The notes: generated by a model not told the origin, from the sequence alone. A DNA stretch of 64,000 nucleotides from Paracoccaceae bacterium (GCA_016938875.1 JAFGTV010000047.1:1-64000), one strand, 5' to 3'. Shown: positions 27,867 through 37,552, numbered from the stretch's first letter. Numbers and translations are program-made.

Positions 27867-28505
27867 ATGGACGACCGGCGCGGCCTATTGATCATCCTGT
27901 CCTCGCCCTCGGGCGCGGGGAAATCCACGCTGGCGCGGCGGCTGCGCGACTGGGATCCAGAGATCCTGTTCTCGGTCTCGGCCACCACCCGCGCGGCCCG
28001 GCCGGGCGAGGTCGACGGGCAGGATTACCACTTCATGACCGAGCCGCAGTTTCGCGCCGAGGTGTCGCGCGGCGCGATGCTGGAACATGCCCATGTGTTC
28101 GGCAATTTCTACGGCTCGCCCGAGGGGCCGGTGCGCAGCGCCATCGAGGCCGGGCGCGATGTGCTGTTTGACATCGACTGGCAGGGGGCGCAGCAGATCG
28201 TCAATTCCGCCCTGGGCCAGCACACGTTGTCGATCTTTCTGCTGCCGCCCTCGATCGCGGAACTGCGCCGCCGCCTGGAAAGCCGGGGGCAGGACGATGC
28301 CGCGACCATCGCCAAGCGGATGAACAAGAGCTGGGACGAGATCAGCCATTGGGGCGGCTATGACTTCGTGCTGGTCAACGACGATCTGGACGCCACCGAG
28401 GCCAAGCTGAAAACCATCCTGACCGCAACCCGCCTGCGCCGCAGCCAACAGCCCGGCCTGACCGAGCATGTGCGCGCCTTGCAGGCCGAATTCGAGGCGC
28501 TGTGA
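27867..28505 (+). CDS. gmk: Guanylate kinase
   Basis: This 212-residue kinase phosphorylates GMP to GDP with ATP. The P-loop [12 protein letters not shown] is at about residues 12-23. The GMP-binding [17 protein letters not shown] block and the DIDWQGA motif follow at their normal positions. It starts three bases after the yicC stop and ends one base before the gamma-carbonic anhydrase ATG, so the three genes form one operon. Length and motifs are entirely ordinary. Confidence 0.96.
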   Translation: MDDRRGLLIILSSPSGAGKSTLARRLRDWDPEILFSVSATTRAARPGEVDGQDYHFMTEPQFRAEVSRGAMLEHAHVFGNFYGSPEGPVRSAIEAGRDVLFDIDWQGAQQIVNSALGQHTLSIFLLPPSIAELRRRLESRGQDDAATIAKRMNKSWDEISHWGGYDFVLVNDDLDATEAKLKTILTATRLRRSQQPGLTEHVRALQAEFEAL

Positions 28506-28506
28506 G

Positions 28507-29034
28507 ATGACCCTTTATGCCCTGGACGGAATCGCACCGACCCTGCCCGAGGATGGCGATTGCTGGATCGCCCCGGATGCCAACCTGATCGGCAAGGTGA
28601 TCGTGGAAAGTGGCGCGTCGGTCTGGTTCGGCTGCACCCTGCGCGGCGACAACGAGCCGATCACCGTGGGCGCGGGCAGCAATGTGCAGGAAAACGTGGT
28701 CTGCCACACCGATATGGGCTTTCCGCTGGTGATCGGGCCGGGCTGCACCATCGGGCACAAGGCGATGCTGCATGGCTGCGTGATCGGCGAGAACTCCTTG
28801 ATCGGGATGGGGGCCACGGTGCTGAACGGCGCGCGGATCGGGCGCAACTGCCTGATCGGGGCGGGGGCGCTGGTGACCGAGGGCAAGCAGATCCCCGATG
28901 GCAGCCTGGTGATGGGCGCGCCGGGGCGCGTTGTGCGCGCGCTGGACGAGGCCGCAATCGAGGGGTTGCGCAAATCCGCCCGCCATTACCGCGACAACAT
29001 GCGTCGCTATCGCGCGGGCCTGAGCGCTGTTTAA
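28507..29034 (+). CDS. Gamma-carbonic anhydrase-family protein
   Basis: This 175-residue left-handed beta-helix protein shows hexapeptide repeats through about residues 20-140. The three zinc-ligand histidines are present in [15 protein letters not shown] (first and second His). It resembles YrdA/CaiE-type proteins, some with carbonic anhydrase activity and some without. The ATG follows the gmk stop by one base. It forms trimers in known relatives. Confidence 0.88.
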   Translation: MTLYALDGIAPTLPEDGDCWIAPDANLIGKVIVESGASVWFGCTLRGDNEPITVGAGSNVQENVVCHTDMGFPLVIGPGCTIGHKAMLHGCVIGENSLIGMGATVLNGARIGRNCLIGAGALVTEGKQIPDGSLVMGAPGRVVRALDEAAIEGLRKSARHYRDNMRRYRAGLSAV

Positions 29035-29068
29035 CCGTCCTTTCCGTCCCGTCCGCCCCGAGGTATCC

Positions 29069-30256
29069 ATGACCGACACCCCCCATATCCCGGCCCGGCG
29101 CCTGCCCTGGCCCGAAAGCGGCTCGCGCCCGGTGGCCAGCCCGCTGAGCCCCTCCGTGGTCTATGCCACGCCTGATCCCGACGCGCTGGACGCTCAGTAC
29201 GAGGGGCGCACCAAGGGCTATTCCTATGCCCGAGAGGGGCACCCGAACGCCGATCTGCTGGCCGCGATGATCGACCGGATGGAGGGGGCGACGGGCGGCA
29301 TCGTCACCGGATCGGGCATGGCGGCGGTCAGTGCCGCGGTGCTGGGCGCGCTCAAGGCGGGGGATCATGTGCTGGGGGGCGATCAGCTTTACGGGCGCAG
29401 CCTGCGGATGCTGAGCCAGGACCTGCCGCGCCTGGGGATCGCCACCAGCCTGGCCGATCCGACCGATGCCGCCGGGTTCGCCGCCGCCCTGCGCCCCGAG
29501 ACGCGGATGATCCTGATCGAGACGGTGTCGAACCCCACGCTGCGGGTCGCCGATATCGAGGGGATCGCGGCACTGGCCCACGCCCACGGCATCGTGCTGG
29601 CAGTGGACAACACCTTTACCACGCCGCGCGCGCTGCGCCCGTTCCAACATGGCGCCGATATCGTGATCCATTCCGTGACCAAGCTGCTGGCCGGGCACGC
29701 CGATGCCACGCTGGGCTATGTCGCCGCGCGCGATCCCGACCTTGCCCAGGCGATCAAGGTGGCCGCGACGACCTGGGGTCTGACCCCCAGCCCGTTCGAT
29801 TGCTGGCTGGCCGAGCGCGGCGCGCTGTCGTTCGAGCTGCGCTATGACCGGGCCGAGCAAACCGCCGCCCGGCTGGCCGATCACCTGGCCAACCTGACGG
29901 GGGTGGCGCGGGTGCTTTATCCCGGACGGGCCGATCATCCCGACCACAACCGCGCCGGCGCGCTGTTGCAGGGGCGGTTCGGCAACATGTTCAGCTTTGA
30001 GTTGGCCGGCGGGCGGGCGGCGGCCAATGCCTTTACCCGCGCCTGTCCCAATATCGCCTTTGCGCCGACCCTGGGCGATATCGCCACGACGCTGTCGCAT
30101 CCCGCCTCGTCCTCGCACCGCGCGCTCAGCGCGCAGGATCGCGCGGCCCTGGGCATTTCCGAGGGGTTCTTTCGGGTGTCCGTGGGGGTCGAACCGGCCG
30201 AGACACTGATCGAGGAGATGACACGGGGCGTGGCCGCTGCCGCCGCTGCCGTGTAA
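29069..30256 (+). CDS. PLP-dependent trans-sulfuration enzyme (cystathionine gamma-synthase/lyase-like)
   Basis: This 395-residue Cys/Met-metabolism PLP enzyme has the Schiff-base lysine in SVTKLLAGH around residue 206. The upstream YSYAREGHPN and TGSGMAAVS blocks bind substrate and phosphate. Members include cystathionine gamma-synthase, cystathionine lyases and methionine gamma-lyase; I cannot choose between these from sequence. It lies 34 bases downstream of the carbonic anhydrase gene and could be on the same transcript. Confidence 0.85.
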   Translation: MTDTPHIPARRLPWPESGSRPVASPLSPSVVYATPDPDALDAQYEGRTKGYSYAREGHPNADLLAAMIDRMEGATGGIVTGSGMAAVSAAVLGALKAGDHVLGGDQLYGRSLRMLSQDLPRLGIATSLADPTDAAGFAAALRPETRMILIETVSNPTLRVADIEGIAALAHAHGIVLAVDNTFTTPRALRPFQHGADIVIHSVTKLLAGHADATLGYVAARDPDLAQAIKVAATTWGLTPSPFDCWLAERGALSFELRYDRAEQTAARLADHLANLTGVARVLYPGRADHPDHNRAGALLQGRFGNMFSFELAGGRAAANAFTRACPNIAFAPTLGDIATTLSHPASSSHRALSAQDRAALGISEGFFRVSVGVEPAETLIEEMTRGVAAAAAAV

Positions 30257-30634
30257 TCAGTGCCGCGCGCGCGGGATCAGCTGAACGCTCAGGCCGGGGG
30301 CCAGTTGGGCGATCTCGCGGCGCACCAGCGCGGGGTCGGGCAGGGCGGGTGTCACCACCAGATAGCGCCCGCGATAGCCGCCAAGGGACAGCTCGTTGGC
30401 CAGGTCCATCGCGTCGAACTGTTCGGTCACCAGCGGCGAGACCACGTATTGCGCCCAAGGCGCGGTCGCCAGAACCGCGTGCAAGAGTGCATAGGGCAGC
30501 CGTTCGCACCGCGCGGTGGCAAAGGGCATGCCCAGTTCGGGACGGGCCTCGGGGTCGAAACCGACCAGCAACGCAAGCGATCCAATGGCCGGGCTGGGCG
30601 CCACGCGGTCATGAAGGACTGGAAGGTATTGCAT
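30257..30634 (-). CDS. Conserved small protein of unknown function
   Basis: This 125-residue soluble protein has a hydrophobic N-terminal half and a hydrophilic end rich in Arg. I do not recognise its family. The ATG at 30634 has GGAG about nine bases upstream; a longer frame starts at 30676. It abuts the stop of the convergent PLP enzyme. It diverges from phoR across a 206-base region packed with inverted repeats. Confidence 0.65.
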   Translation of the reverse strand: MQYLPVLHDRVAPSPAIGSLALLVGFDPEARPELGMPFATARCERLPYALLHAVLATAPWAQYVVSPLVTEQFDAMDLANELSLGGYRGRYLVVTPALPDPALVRREIAQLAPGLSVQLIPRARH

Positions 30635-30693
30635 CAGTTCGGCTCCAAACGGCGGTGGCGCATCTCCCTTGGCCACCTATACCCTGTGTCAAC

Positions 30694-30769
30694 CTGTCTT
30701 TAAGGACAGTAACGAAAGTACAGGCACGTTAAAGTGATATTATACTTTCGTGCAATCGCTCTGTTACTG
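30694..30769. promoter_or_regulatory. Nested inverted repeats between divergent gene and phoR
   Basis: Several inverted repeats overlap here: CTGTC/GACAG (30694-30709), CAGTAAC/GTTACTG (30707-30713 with 30763-30769), ACGAAAGTA/TACTTTCGT (30712-30720 with 30743-30751, perfect nine-base arms), GCACG/CGTGC (30724-30728 with 30749-30753) and AAAGT/ACTTT (30731-30735 with 30744-30748). The sequence is AT-rich compared with its surroundings, with a TATTAT box at 30739-30744. It may hold operators for the divergent promoters, or alternative RNA hairpins. Confidence 0.5.
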
Positions 30770-30840
30770 GCCTCTTGATTTCCGACCTTTCCGTTGCCGA
30801 TACCGAACACATGACCCCGCCTTGAGGAGCGCGCGCCGCG

Positions 30841-31878
30841 ATGTCCGATCTGTTCCCCTCGATTCTGGCCGGTATTCCACTGCCCGCGCTGCTGATCGGC
30901 CGCGACGAGCGGGTGCGCGCGATGAACCCCTTGGCCGAGGCGATGTTCGGCGCCGCGGGGGTGGGGCGGCACTATGTCACCGCGCTGCGCCAGCCCGCGT
31001 TGTTGGACTGCGTCGAGGAGGCCCTGCGCCTGGGCCAGGTGCGCCGGGTGCGCTATCTGACCACCGATGTCGCGCGCGAGGCCACCTATGAGGTCGCGGC
31101 CAGCCCGCTGGGGCCGGGGGCGGCCGAAGGTGTGATCGTGGTGTTCACCGACATCACCGAGCGCGAGCAGATGGGCCAGATTCGCCGTGATTTCGTCGCC
31201 AATGTCAGCCACGAGTTGAAAACACCGCTAACCGCGCTGATCGGCTTTATCGAAACGCTCAAGGGGCCGGCGCGCAACGATCCGGCCGCGCGCGACCGCT
31301 TTCTGGACATCATGGCGCGCGAGGCGGACCGGATGAACCGGCTGGTCAGCGACCTGCTGTCGCTCAGCCGGGTCGAGGCCGAGGAACGCATGCGCCCCGA
31401 GACCCGCATCGATGTGGCCGCGCTGTTGCGCAGCGCGGTGCAGACCCTGCGCCCGCTGGCCGCCGAGTCCGGCGTCGCGATGACCCTGGAGGGGGCCGAG
31501 GGCGCGGTGCATGTGCTGGGCGACGAGGACCAGATGATCCAGGTGTTCCAAAACCTGATCGAGAACGGCGTGAAATACGGCGGATCGGGCGGCAGCCTGC
31601 GGGTCGTTCTCAGCCAAAGCCCGCGCGAGCTGGCGTTTCGCGGCCCCGGTGTGCGCATCGACGTGATCGACCGGGGCGAAGGCTTCGATCCGGTCCACAT
31701 TCCGCGACTCACCGAGCGGTTCTACCGCGTCGACAGCCACCGTTCGCGCGAAATGGGCGGCACCGGGCTGGGGCTGGCGATCGTCAAGCATATCGTGAAT
31801 CGCCACCGCGGCCGGTTTCGTATCGACAGCCATCTCGGCCAGGGCAGTACCTTTTCCGTCATGCTGCCAGAGGCTTGA
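30841..31878 (+). CDS. phoR: PhoR phosphate sensor histidine kinase
   Basis: This 345-residue kinase has a PAS domain (about 1-105), a HisKA helix pair with phospho-acceptor His124 in NVSHELKTPL, and an ATPase domain with ENGVKYG, DRGEGF and GGTGLGLAIVKHI. No membrane helix is visible at the N-terminus, unlike E. coli PhoR, so it appears cytoplasmic and must reach the transporter through PhoU and PstB. It heads the pst-pho cluster, with GAGGAG upstream of the ATG. Confidence 0.92.
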   Translation: MSDLFPSILAGIPLPALLIGRDERVRAMNPLAEAMFGAAGVGRHYVTALRQPALLDCVEEALRLGQVRRVRYLTTDVAREATYEVAASPLGPGAAEGVIVVFTDITEREQMGQIRRDFVANVSHELKTPLTALIGFIETLKGPARNDPAARDRFLDIMAREADRMNRLVSDLLSLSRVEAEERMRPETRIDVAALLRSAVQTLRPLAAESGVAMTLEGAEGAVHVLGDEDQMIQVFQNLIENGVKYGGSGGSLRVVLSQSPRELAFRGPGVRIDVIDRGEGFDPVHIPRLTERFYRVDSHRSREMGGTGLGLAIVKHIVNRHRGRFRIDSHLGQGSTFSVMLPEA

Positions 31879-31940
31879 GCCGGTCCATGCCAGCGCGCCA
31901 CCGACCGGCTGCGGCGGGCCGCCACGGGCTTTCGCATCCC

Positions 31941-31969
31941 CTGTCATAAAGCTGTTACAAACCTGTCAC
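31941..31969 (+). promoter_or_regulatory. Pho box before pstS
   Basis: Three direct heptamers spaced by four-base AT-rich linkers lie here: CTGTCAT (31941-31947), CTGTTAC (31952-31958) and CTGTCAC (31963-31969). The 11-base period is that of a PhoB binding site. It lies 80 bases upstream of the pstS ATG and downstream of phoR, so PhoB probably activates a promoter for pstSCAB-phoU-phoB. Confidence 0.88.
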
Positions 31970-32048
31970 AAAAGCTTGGTCCGAGGTCTCTAGGACGCCC
32001 CTCAAGGCCGCCACGCCAGGCGGTCCGGACACCAATCAGGAGCTATTC

Positions 32049-33083
32049 ATGTCCCTTGTGAAACTGACCGCCTCGTCGCTGGCCATCGCCGCCCTGTCGG
32101 CCTCTGCCGCCGCTGCGCGTGACAATGTTCAGGTCGCCGGATCCTCGACCGTGCTGCCCTATGCCTCGATCGTGGCCGAAGCCTTTGGCGAAAACTTCGA
32201 TTTTCCGACCCCTGTCGTGGAATCGGGTGGCTCGTCGTCCGGGCTCAAGCGGTTCTGCGAAGGCGTGGGCGAGACCACCATCGACATCGCCAACGCCTCG
32301 CGCGGGATCAAGGACAAGGAAATCAAGGCCTGCGCCGAAAACGGCGTGACCGACATCATCGAGGTCCGCATCGGCTATGACGGCATCGTGTTCGCCAGCC
32401 AGATCGACGGCCCGGCCTTCACCGCCTTTACCCCGTCGGACTGGTACAAGGCCCTGGCCGCCGAGGTTCCGATGGACGGCAAGATGGTCGCCAACCCGGC
32501 CACCACCTGGGCCGACGCCAACCCCGAGCTGCCCGCCGTCGGCATCGCCGCCTTTATCCCCGGCACCAAGCACGGCACCCGTGAAGTGTTCGAGGAAAAG
32601 GTTCTGATCCAGGGCTGCAAGGACACCGGCGCGCTGGAGGCCATGCTCGCCCAGGGTATGGACGAAGATGCCGCCGAAGGCGCCTGCAAGGCCGTGCGCA
32701 CCGATGGCCTGTCGGTCGATATCGACAGCGACTACACCGAGACCCTGGCCCGCATCGACGCCAACCCCGACGGGATCGGCGTGTTCGGCTTGGCGTTCTA
32801 TGAAAACAACACCGACAAGTTGAAGGTCGCCACGATGGGCGGCGTCGCGCCCTCGACCGAGACCATCGCCAGCGGCGAATACCCGGTCTCGCGTCCGCTC
32901 TACTTCTACATCAAGAAGGCGCATATGGGCGTGATCCCCGGCCTCAAGGACTACGCCGAGTTCTTCGTCAGCGACGAGATCGCCGGCCCCGACGGCCCGC
33001 TGGCCGCCTATGGCCTGGTCTCCGACCCGGACCTGGCCGCGACCCAGCAAAAGGTCGCCAACGAAGTGACCATGGGCAACTAG
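32049..33083 (+). CDS. pstS: Phosphate-binding protein PstS
   Basis: This 344-residue periplasmic protein has a signal peptide of about 23 residues and a mature part beginning near ARDNVQVAGSSTVLPY. The phosphate site motifs GSSTV and ESGGSSSG occur in order. The length is typical of the longer alphaproteobacterial form. The ATG is preceded by AGGAG. It follows the Pho box and begins the transport part of the cluster. Confidence 0.95.
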   Translation: MSLVKLTASSLAIAALSASAAAARDNVQVAGSSTVLPYASIVAEAFGENFDFPTPVVESGGSSSGLKRFCEGVGETTIDIANASRGIKDKEIKACAENGVTDIIEVRIGYDGIVFASQIDGPAFTAFTPSDWYKALAAEVPMDGKMVANPATTWADANPELPAVGIAAFIPGTKHGTREVFEEKVLIQGCKDTGALEAMLAQGMDEDAAEGACKAVRTDGLSVDIDSDYTETLARIDANPDGIGVFGLAFYENNTDKLKVATMGGVAPSTETIASGEYPVSRPLYFYIKKAHMGVIPGLKDYAEFFVSDEIAGPDGPLAAYGLVSDPDLAATQQKVANEVTMGN

Positions 33084-33169
33084 GCCCTAAAATCGGGGGG
33101 TGGTCCGTCCGGGCCGCCCCTTGGCTTTTCTCGCGATCCCTCTTCTCTTTTGCAAACGACGGAGCGTTC

Positions 33170-34633
33170 ATGCCCCTTCTCTGGCTCGTGTTGATCGTCT
33201 GCGCCCTGGCGGCTGCGGGATATGTCATCGGACGGGGCAGGGCGCTGGCGGGGGCAGGGGGTGATGCCCGGACCCTGCATTCGCTGCCCTTTTACTACGG
33301 TGCCCATGTGGTGCTGTTGACCCTGGTGCCCGCGCTGAGCGTTCTGGTCCTGTGGCTGCTGATCCAGCCGATGGTGATCGAGGGGCGCGTTTCGGGCCTG
33401 ATCCCCGACAGCGCGATCCCTGAAAGCAGCACGCGTGACCTGGTGATGAGCGATGTGCGCCGCGTCGCCGACGGGCTGGATGTCGCGGTGGCCCAGGGCG
33501 CGATGACCCCGGCCGAGGCGCGCCAGATGCGCAGCGAATTTACCGATGTGCGCGCCCGGCTGGGCCAGGTCGGCGTGGCGCTGGGGGCCGATGTCGGCCC
33601 CCAGTTGCTGCGCGCCGCACAGCGCTATCGCACCCTGACCGGACGCGGCAACCTGTTGAAAACCGGGGCTGTTCTGCTGGTGGCACTGGCCGGTTTCGGG
33701 CTGGCGGTGCGCCGATCGCGCCCCGAGTTCCGCGCGCGCAACGTGGTGGAACGGGCGGTGCGGTACCTGTTGATCTTTGCCGCGACGCTGGCGATCCTGA
33801 CCACGATCGGCATCGTGCTGTCGCTGGTGTTCAACACGATCGAGTTTTTCCGCCTTTATCCGGCGCGCGATTTCTTTTTCGGCACGGTCTGGAGCCCCAG
33901 TTTCGGCGGCGGCTCGCAACTGGGGGTGCTGCCGCTGTTGTGGGGCACGCTCTATATCTCGGTGATCGCGCTGGCCGTGGCGGTGCCGATCGGGCTGTTC
34001 GCCGCGGTTTACCTTTCTGAATACGCAGGCTCGCGCACCCGCGCGGCGGCCAAACCGTTGCTTGAGATGTTGGCCGGCATTCCGACAATTGTCTACGGCC
34101 TTTTCGCGCTGTTGACGGTGGGGCCGCTGCTGATGCGGGTGTTCGGCGATGGCGGCCTGGGCTGGATGCAGGCGGGCACGGCGGTGATGACCGCGGGGCT
34201 GGTGATGGGCATCATGCTGATCCCCTTTGTCAGTTCGCTGTCGGACGACATCATCAACGCGGTGCCGCAATCCATGCGCGACGGCAGCCTGGGCCTGGGC
34301 GCCACGAAATCGGAAACCGTGAAACAGGTGGTGCTGCCCGCCGCCTTGCCCGGCATCGTCGGGGCGATCCTGCTGGCGGCCAGCCGCGCCATCGGCGAGA
34401 CGATGATCGTGGTGCTGGGGGCGGGGGCGGCGGCGCGGCTGTCGACCAATCCGTTTGACGCCATGACCACCGTCACCGCCAAGATCGTCAGCCAGTTGAC
34501 CGGGGACGCCGATTTCGCCAGCCCCGAGGCGCTGGTGGCCTTTGCGCTGGGGATGACCTTGTTCGTGATCACGCTGGGGCTGAACGTCTTTGCCCTTTAT
34601 ATCGTGCGCAGATACCGGGAGCAGTACGAATGA
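33170..34633 (+). CDS. pstC: Phosphate ABC permease PstC (long form)
   Basis: This 487-residue membrane protein has a C-terminal BPD_transp_1 permease domain (about 255-485) with the usual EAA loop. The N-terminal part of about 240 residues adds membrane segments and a soluble region (about 85-150). E. coli PstC is about 320 residues; the longer form is a feature of many alphaproteobacteria. A GACGGAG site precedes the ATG. Its stop overlaps the pstA start by four bases. Confidence 0.93.
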   Translation: MPLLWLVLIVCALAAAGYVIGRGRALAGAGGDARTLHSLPFYYGAHVVLLTLVPALSVLVLWLLIQPMVIEGRVSGLIPDSAIPESSTRDLVMSDVRRVADGLDVAVAQGAMTPAEARQMRSEFTDVRARLGQVGVALGADVGPQLLRAAQRYRTLTGRGNLLKTGAVLLVALAGFGLAVRRSRPEFRARNVVERAVRYLLIFAATLAILTTIGIVLSLVFNTIEFFRLYPARDFFFGTVWSPSFGGGSQLGVLPLLWGTLYISVIALAVAVPIGLFAAVYLSEYAGSRTRAAAKPLLEMLAGIPTIVYGLFALLTVGPLLMRVFGDGGLGWMQAGTAVMTAGLVMGIMLIPFVSSLSDDIINAVPQSMRDGSLGLGATKSETVKQVVLPAALPGIVGAILLAASRAIGETMIVVLGAGAAARLSTNPFDAMTTVTAKIVSQLTGDADFASPEALVAFALGMTLFVITLGLNVFALYIVRRYREQYE

Positions 34634-36003
34634 CCGACGCCGCCAAAACCCCCACGGCGCGCGGCGCAAAGGGCGTCTCGCTGCTGGCCCCCGACGCGCA
34701 TACCCGCAAACGCAACGCCGCCGAGGCGCGGTTTCGCATCTACGGCCTGGTCGCGGTCGGGATCGGGCTGTTCTTCCTGGTGGCGCTGCTGTCGTCGATC
34801 GTGATGAACGGGATCGGTGCGTTTCAGCAAACCGGATATCGCTTGCAGATCGAGCTGCGCGAGGATGTGCTGGACAAGACCGGCACGCGCGACATCGAAA
34901 ATATCAAGAAGGTCAAGACCTTCGCCTATGCCCAGTTGATCCGCGCCGCGATGTTGCGCGAGATCGAGAAGGCCGGGATCGACACGCCGCTGGCCCAGGC
35001 CAAGGTCACCGGCTTTTCCTCTGACCTGGACCCGATGATGTCGGACGGGGCACGCGCGCACCTGCGCGACCTGGTGCTGGCCGACCCCGGCCTGATCGGC
35101 CAGACGATCGAGCTGCGCCTGCTGGCCTCGTCCCGGGTCGATGGCTATCTCAAGGGGCGGGTCAGCCGCGACTCCATTGCCCGCGACAAGAACCTGGACA
35201 CCGTGCACCTGGACCTGGTGGATGCGCTGCGCAGCGTGGGCGTGGTCAACACGGCCTTTAACCCCGCGTTCATCCTGGGCAGCGACGCCTCGGACGCGCG
35301 GCCCGAACAGGCCGGCATGGGGGTGGCCATCCTGGGCTCGCTGTTCATGATGCTGGTGGTGCTGGTGCTGTCGCTGCCCATCGGCGTGGCCAGTTCCATC
35401 TACCTGGAGGAATTCGCGCCCAAGAACCGCTTTACCGACCTGATCGAGGTGAACATCTCGAACCTGGCGGCAGTGCCCTCGATCGTGTTCGGGATCCTGG
35501 GCTTGGCGGTGTTCATCCAGTTCATGCACCTGCCGCAATCGGCCCCGCTGGTGGGCGGTCTGGTGCTGACGCTGATGACGCTGCCGACGATCATCATCGC
35601 CACGCGCGCCTCGTTGCAATCGGTGCCGCCGTCGATCCGCGACGCGGCCCTGGGGGTAGGGGCCTCGAAGATGCAGGCGGTGTTCCACCATGTGCTGCCG
35701 CTGGCGATGCCCGGCATTCTGACCGGCACGATCATCGGTCTGGCGCAGGCGCTGGGGGAAACCGCGCCGCTGCTGCTGATCGGGATGGTGGGGTATATCG
35801 CCTCGAACTATCCCGACGGGGTGGCCTCTGGCTTTCTCGATCCGAACTCGGCGATGCCGGCGCAGATCTTTGAATGGGCCAAACGCGCGGACCCCGCCTT
35901 TTATGAGCGGGCCTGGGGTGGGATCATCATCCTGCTGGTGGTCCTGCTGAGCATGAACTTCATCGCCATCCTGCTGCGCCGCCGGTTCGAGCGCCGCTGG
36001 TAG
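34630..36003 (+). CDS. pstA: Phosphate ABC permease PstA (long form)
   Basis: This 457-residue partner of PstC has the C-terminal permease domain at about 230-455 and a long N-terminal region. That region has one membrane segment at about 35-60 followed by a soluble periplasmic domain of about 160 residues. E. coli PstA is about 296 residues. The extension may dock the binding protein or an accessory factor. The ATG overlaps the pstC stop. Confidence 0.93.
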   Translation: MTDAAKTPTARGAKGVSLLAPDAHTRKRNAAEARFRIYGLVAVGIGLFFLVALLSSIVMNGIGAFQQTGYRLQIELREDVLDKTGTRDIENIKKVKTFAYAQLIRAAMLREIEKAGIDTPLAQAKVTGFSSDLDPMMSDGARAHLRDLVLADPGLIGQTIELRLLASSRVDGYLKGRVSRDSIARDKNLDTVHLDLVDALRSVGVVNTAFNPAFILGSDASDARPEQAGMGVAILGSLFMMLVVLVLSLPIGVASSIYLEEFAPKNRFTDLIEVNISNLAAVPSIVFGILGLAVFIQFMHLPQSAPLVGGLVLTLMTLPTIIIATRASLQSVPPSIRDAALGVGASKMQAVFHHVLPLAMPGILTGTIIGLAQALGETAPLLLIGMVGYIASNYPDGVASGFLDPNSAMPAQIFEWAKRADPAFYERAWGGIIILLVVLLSMNFIAILLRRRFERRW

Positions 36004-36024
36004 GGCCGCGAAAGGACGCCTATC

Positions 36025-36822
36025 ATGTATGACACCCCTTTTCTGGAGAGAAACATCGTGACGCAAGAGGTCAAGATCTCTGCCCGGGACTGTCAGGTCC
36101 ATTACGGCGACAACCACGCCATCAAGGACGTGAATGTCGATATCGAGGACAAGACGGTCACCGCCTTTATCGGCCCGTCGGGCTGTGGCAAATCCACCTT
36201 TCTGCGCTGCCTGAACCGGATGAACGACACCATCGACATCTGCCGGGTCGAGGGACGGATCACCCTGGATGGCGAGGATATCTATGACCCAAAAGTGGAC
36301 CCGGTGCAGCTGCGCGCCAAGGTCGGCATGGTGTTTCAGAAACCCAACCCGTTCCCCAAGTCGATCTACGACAACGTCGCCTACGGCCCGAAAATCCACG
36401 GCCTGGCGCGGTCCAAGGCAGAACTGGACGAGATCGTGGAAAAGGCCCTGCGCCGCGGCGCCATCTGGGACGAGGTCAAGGACCGGCTGACGGCCCCCGG
36501 CACGGGCCTGTCGGGCGGGCAGCAGCAGCGTTTGTGCATCGCGCGCGCGGTGGCGACCGAACCCGAGGTGCTGTTGATGGACGAACCATGTTCGGCGCTG
36601 GACCCGATCGCAACCGCCCAGGTCGAGGAACTGATCGACGAGCTGCGCGAGCAGTATTCGGTGGTGATCGTCACCCACTCGATGCAGCAGGCCGCCCGCG
36701 TCAGCCAGAAAACCGCGTTCTTCCACATGGGCAGCCTGGTCGAGTTCGGCGAGACCGGACAGATTTTCACCAATCCGCGCGACCCGCGCACCGAAAGCTA
36801 TATCACCGGCCGGATCGGCTGA
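36025..36822 (+). CDS. pstB: Phosphate ABC ATPase PstB
   Basis: This 265-residue ATPase has Walker [10 protein letters not shown] at 50-58, signature [13 protein letters not shown] and Walker [14 protein letters not shown], as expected for PstB. The ATG at 36025 has AAAGGA eight bases upstream; a GTG at 36058 with its own GGAGAG site could give a shorter form. It powers PstCA and signals phosphate status through PhoU to PhoR. Confidence 0.95.
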   Translation: MYDTPFLERNIVTQEVKISARDCQVHYGDNHAIKDVNVDIEDKTVTAFIGPSGCGKSTFLRCLNRMNDTIDICRVEGRITLDGEDIYDPKVDPVQLRAKVGMVFQKPNPFPKSIYDNVAYGPKIHGLARSKAELDEIVEKALRRGAIWDEVKDRLTAPGTGLSGGQQQRLCIARAVATEPEVLLMDEPCSALDPIATAQVEELIDELREQYSVVIVTHSMQQAARVSQKTAFFHMGSLVEFGETGQIFTNPRDPRTESYITGRIG

Positions 36823-36838
36823 GGCGAAGGGAAAACCC

Positions 36839-37552
36839 ATGTCTGACCGTCATATCGTCAAATCCTACGACCGCGACCTGGAAGGGATCCAGGCGCTGAT
36901 CATGAAGATGGGCGGCCTGGTCGAGGCCGCGATCCTGGAGGCCGCCAACTCGCTGGACAACCGCGACGAAGAGGCCGCCGAGCGGGTGCGCGCCAACGAC
37001 AAGGTCATCGACGCGCTGGAGGACCAGGTGAACCAGGCCTGCGCACGCATGCTGGCGCTGCGTCAACCCTCGGCCGGGGATCTGCGCACGGTGCTGAGCG
37101 TGATGAAAATCTCAAGCAATCTCGAACGGGTCGGGGACTATGCCAAGAACATGGGCAAGCGTACCGGCGTGCTGGTCCAGATGAGCCCGATCGAGGGCGC
37201 TTCGGGGGCGATCCGGCGCATGGCCAAGGTGGTCGAGCGGATGCTCAAGGACGCGCTGGACGCCTATATCCAGCGCGATGCCGAACTGGCCCAGGACGTG
37301 CGGATGCGCGACCACGAGGTGGACCAGATGTATAACGCGCTGTTTCGCGAATTCCTGACCTTCATGATGGAGGATCCGCGCAACATCACAGCCTGCATGC
37401 ACCTGCATTTCATCGCCAAGAACATCGAACGCATGGGCGATCATGTCACCGGCATCGCCGAGCAGGTGATCTATCTGGTCACCGGCGCGATGCCCGAGGA
37501 CGACCGCCCCAAGGCCGACCAAACCGCCACCGCAGCCCCGAGTGCCCCGTGA
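36839..37552 (+). CDS. phoU: Phosphate signalling protein PhoU
   Basis: This 237-residue all-helical protein has two PhoU repeats (about 15-105 and 120-210), with the metal-binding E/D-rich helix patterns in each half. It links the Pst importer to PhoR, keeping PhoR off when phosphate is plentiful. Its TGA overlaps the phoB ATG by one base. Length is normal for the family. Confidence 0.94.
   Translation: MSDRHIVKSYDRDLEGIQALIMKMGGLVEAAILEAANSLDNRDEEAAERVRANDKVIDALEDQVNQACARMLALRQPSAGDLRTVLSVMKISSNLERVGDYAKNMGKRTGVLVQMSPIEGASGAIRRMAKVVERMLKDALDAYIQRDAELAQDVRMRDHEVDQMYNALFREFLTFMMEDPRNITACMHLHFIAKNIERMGDHVTGIAEQVIYLVTGAMPEDDRPKADQTATAAPSAP

Noticed and set aside
30677-30840. Possible Pho box for phoR (CTGTTAC at 30761)
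   Set aside because: Only one heptamer; no second copy at 11-base spacing.
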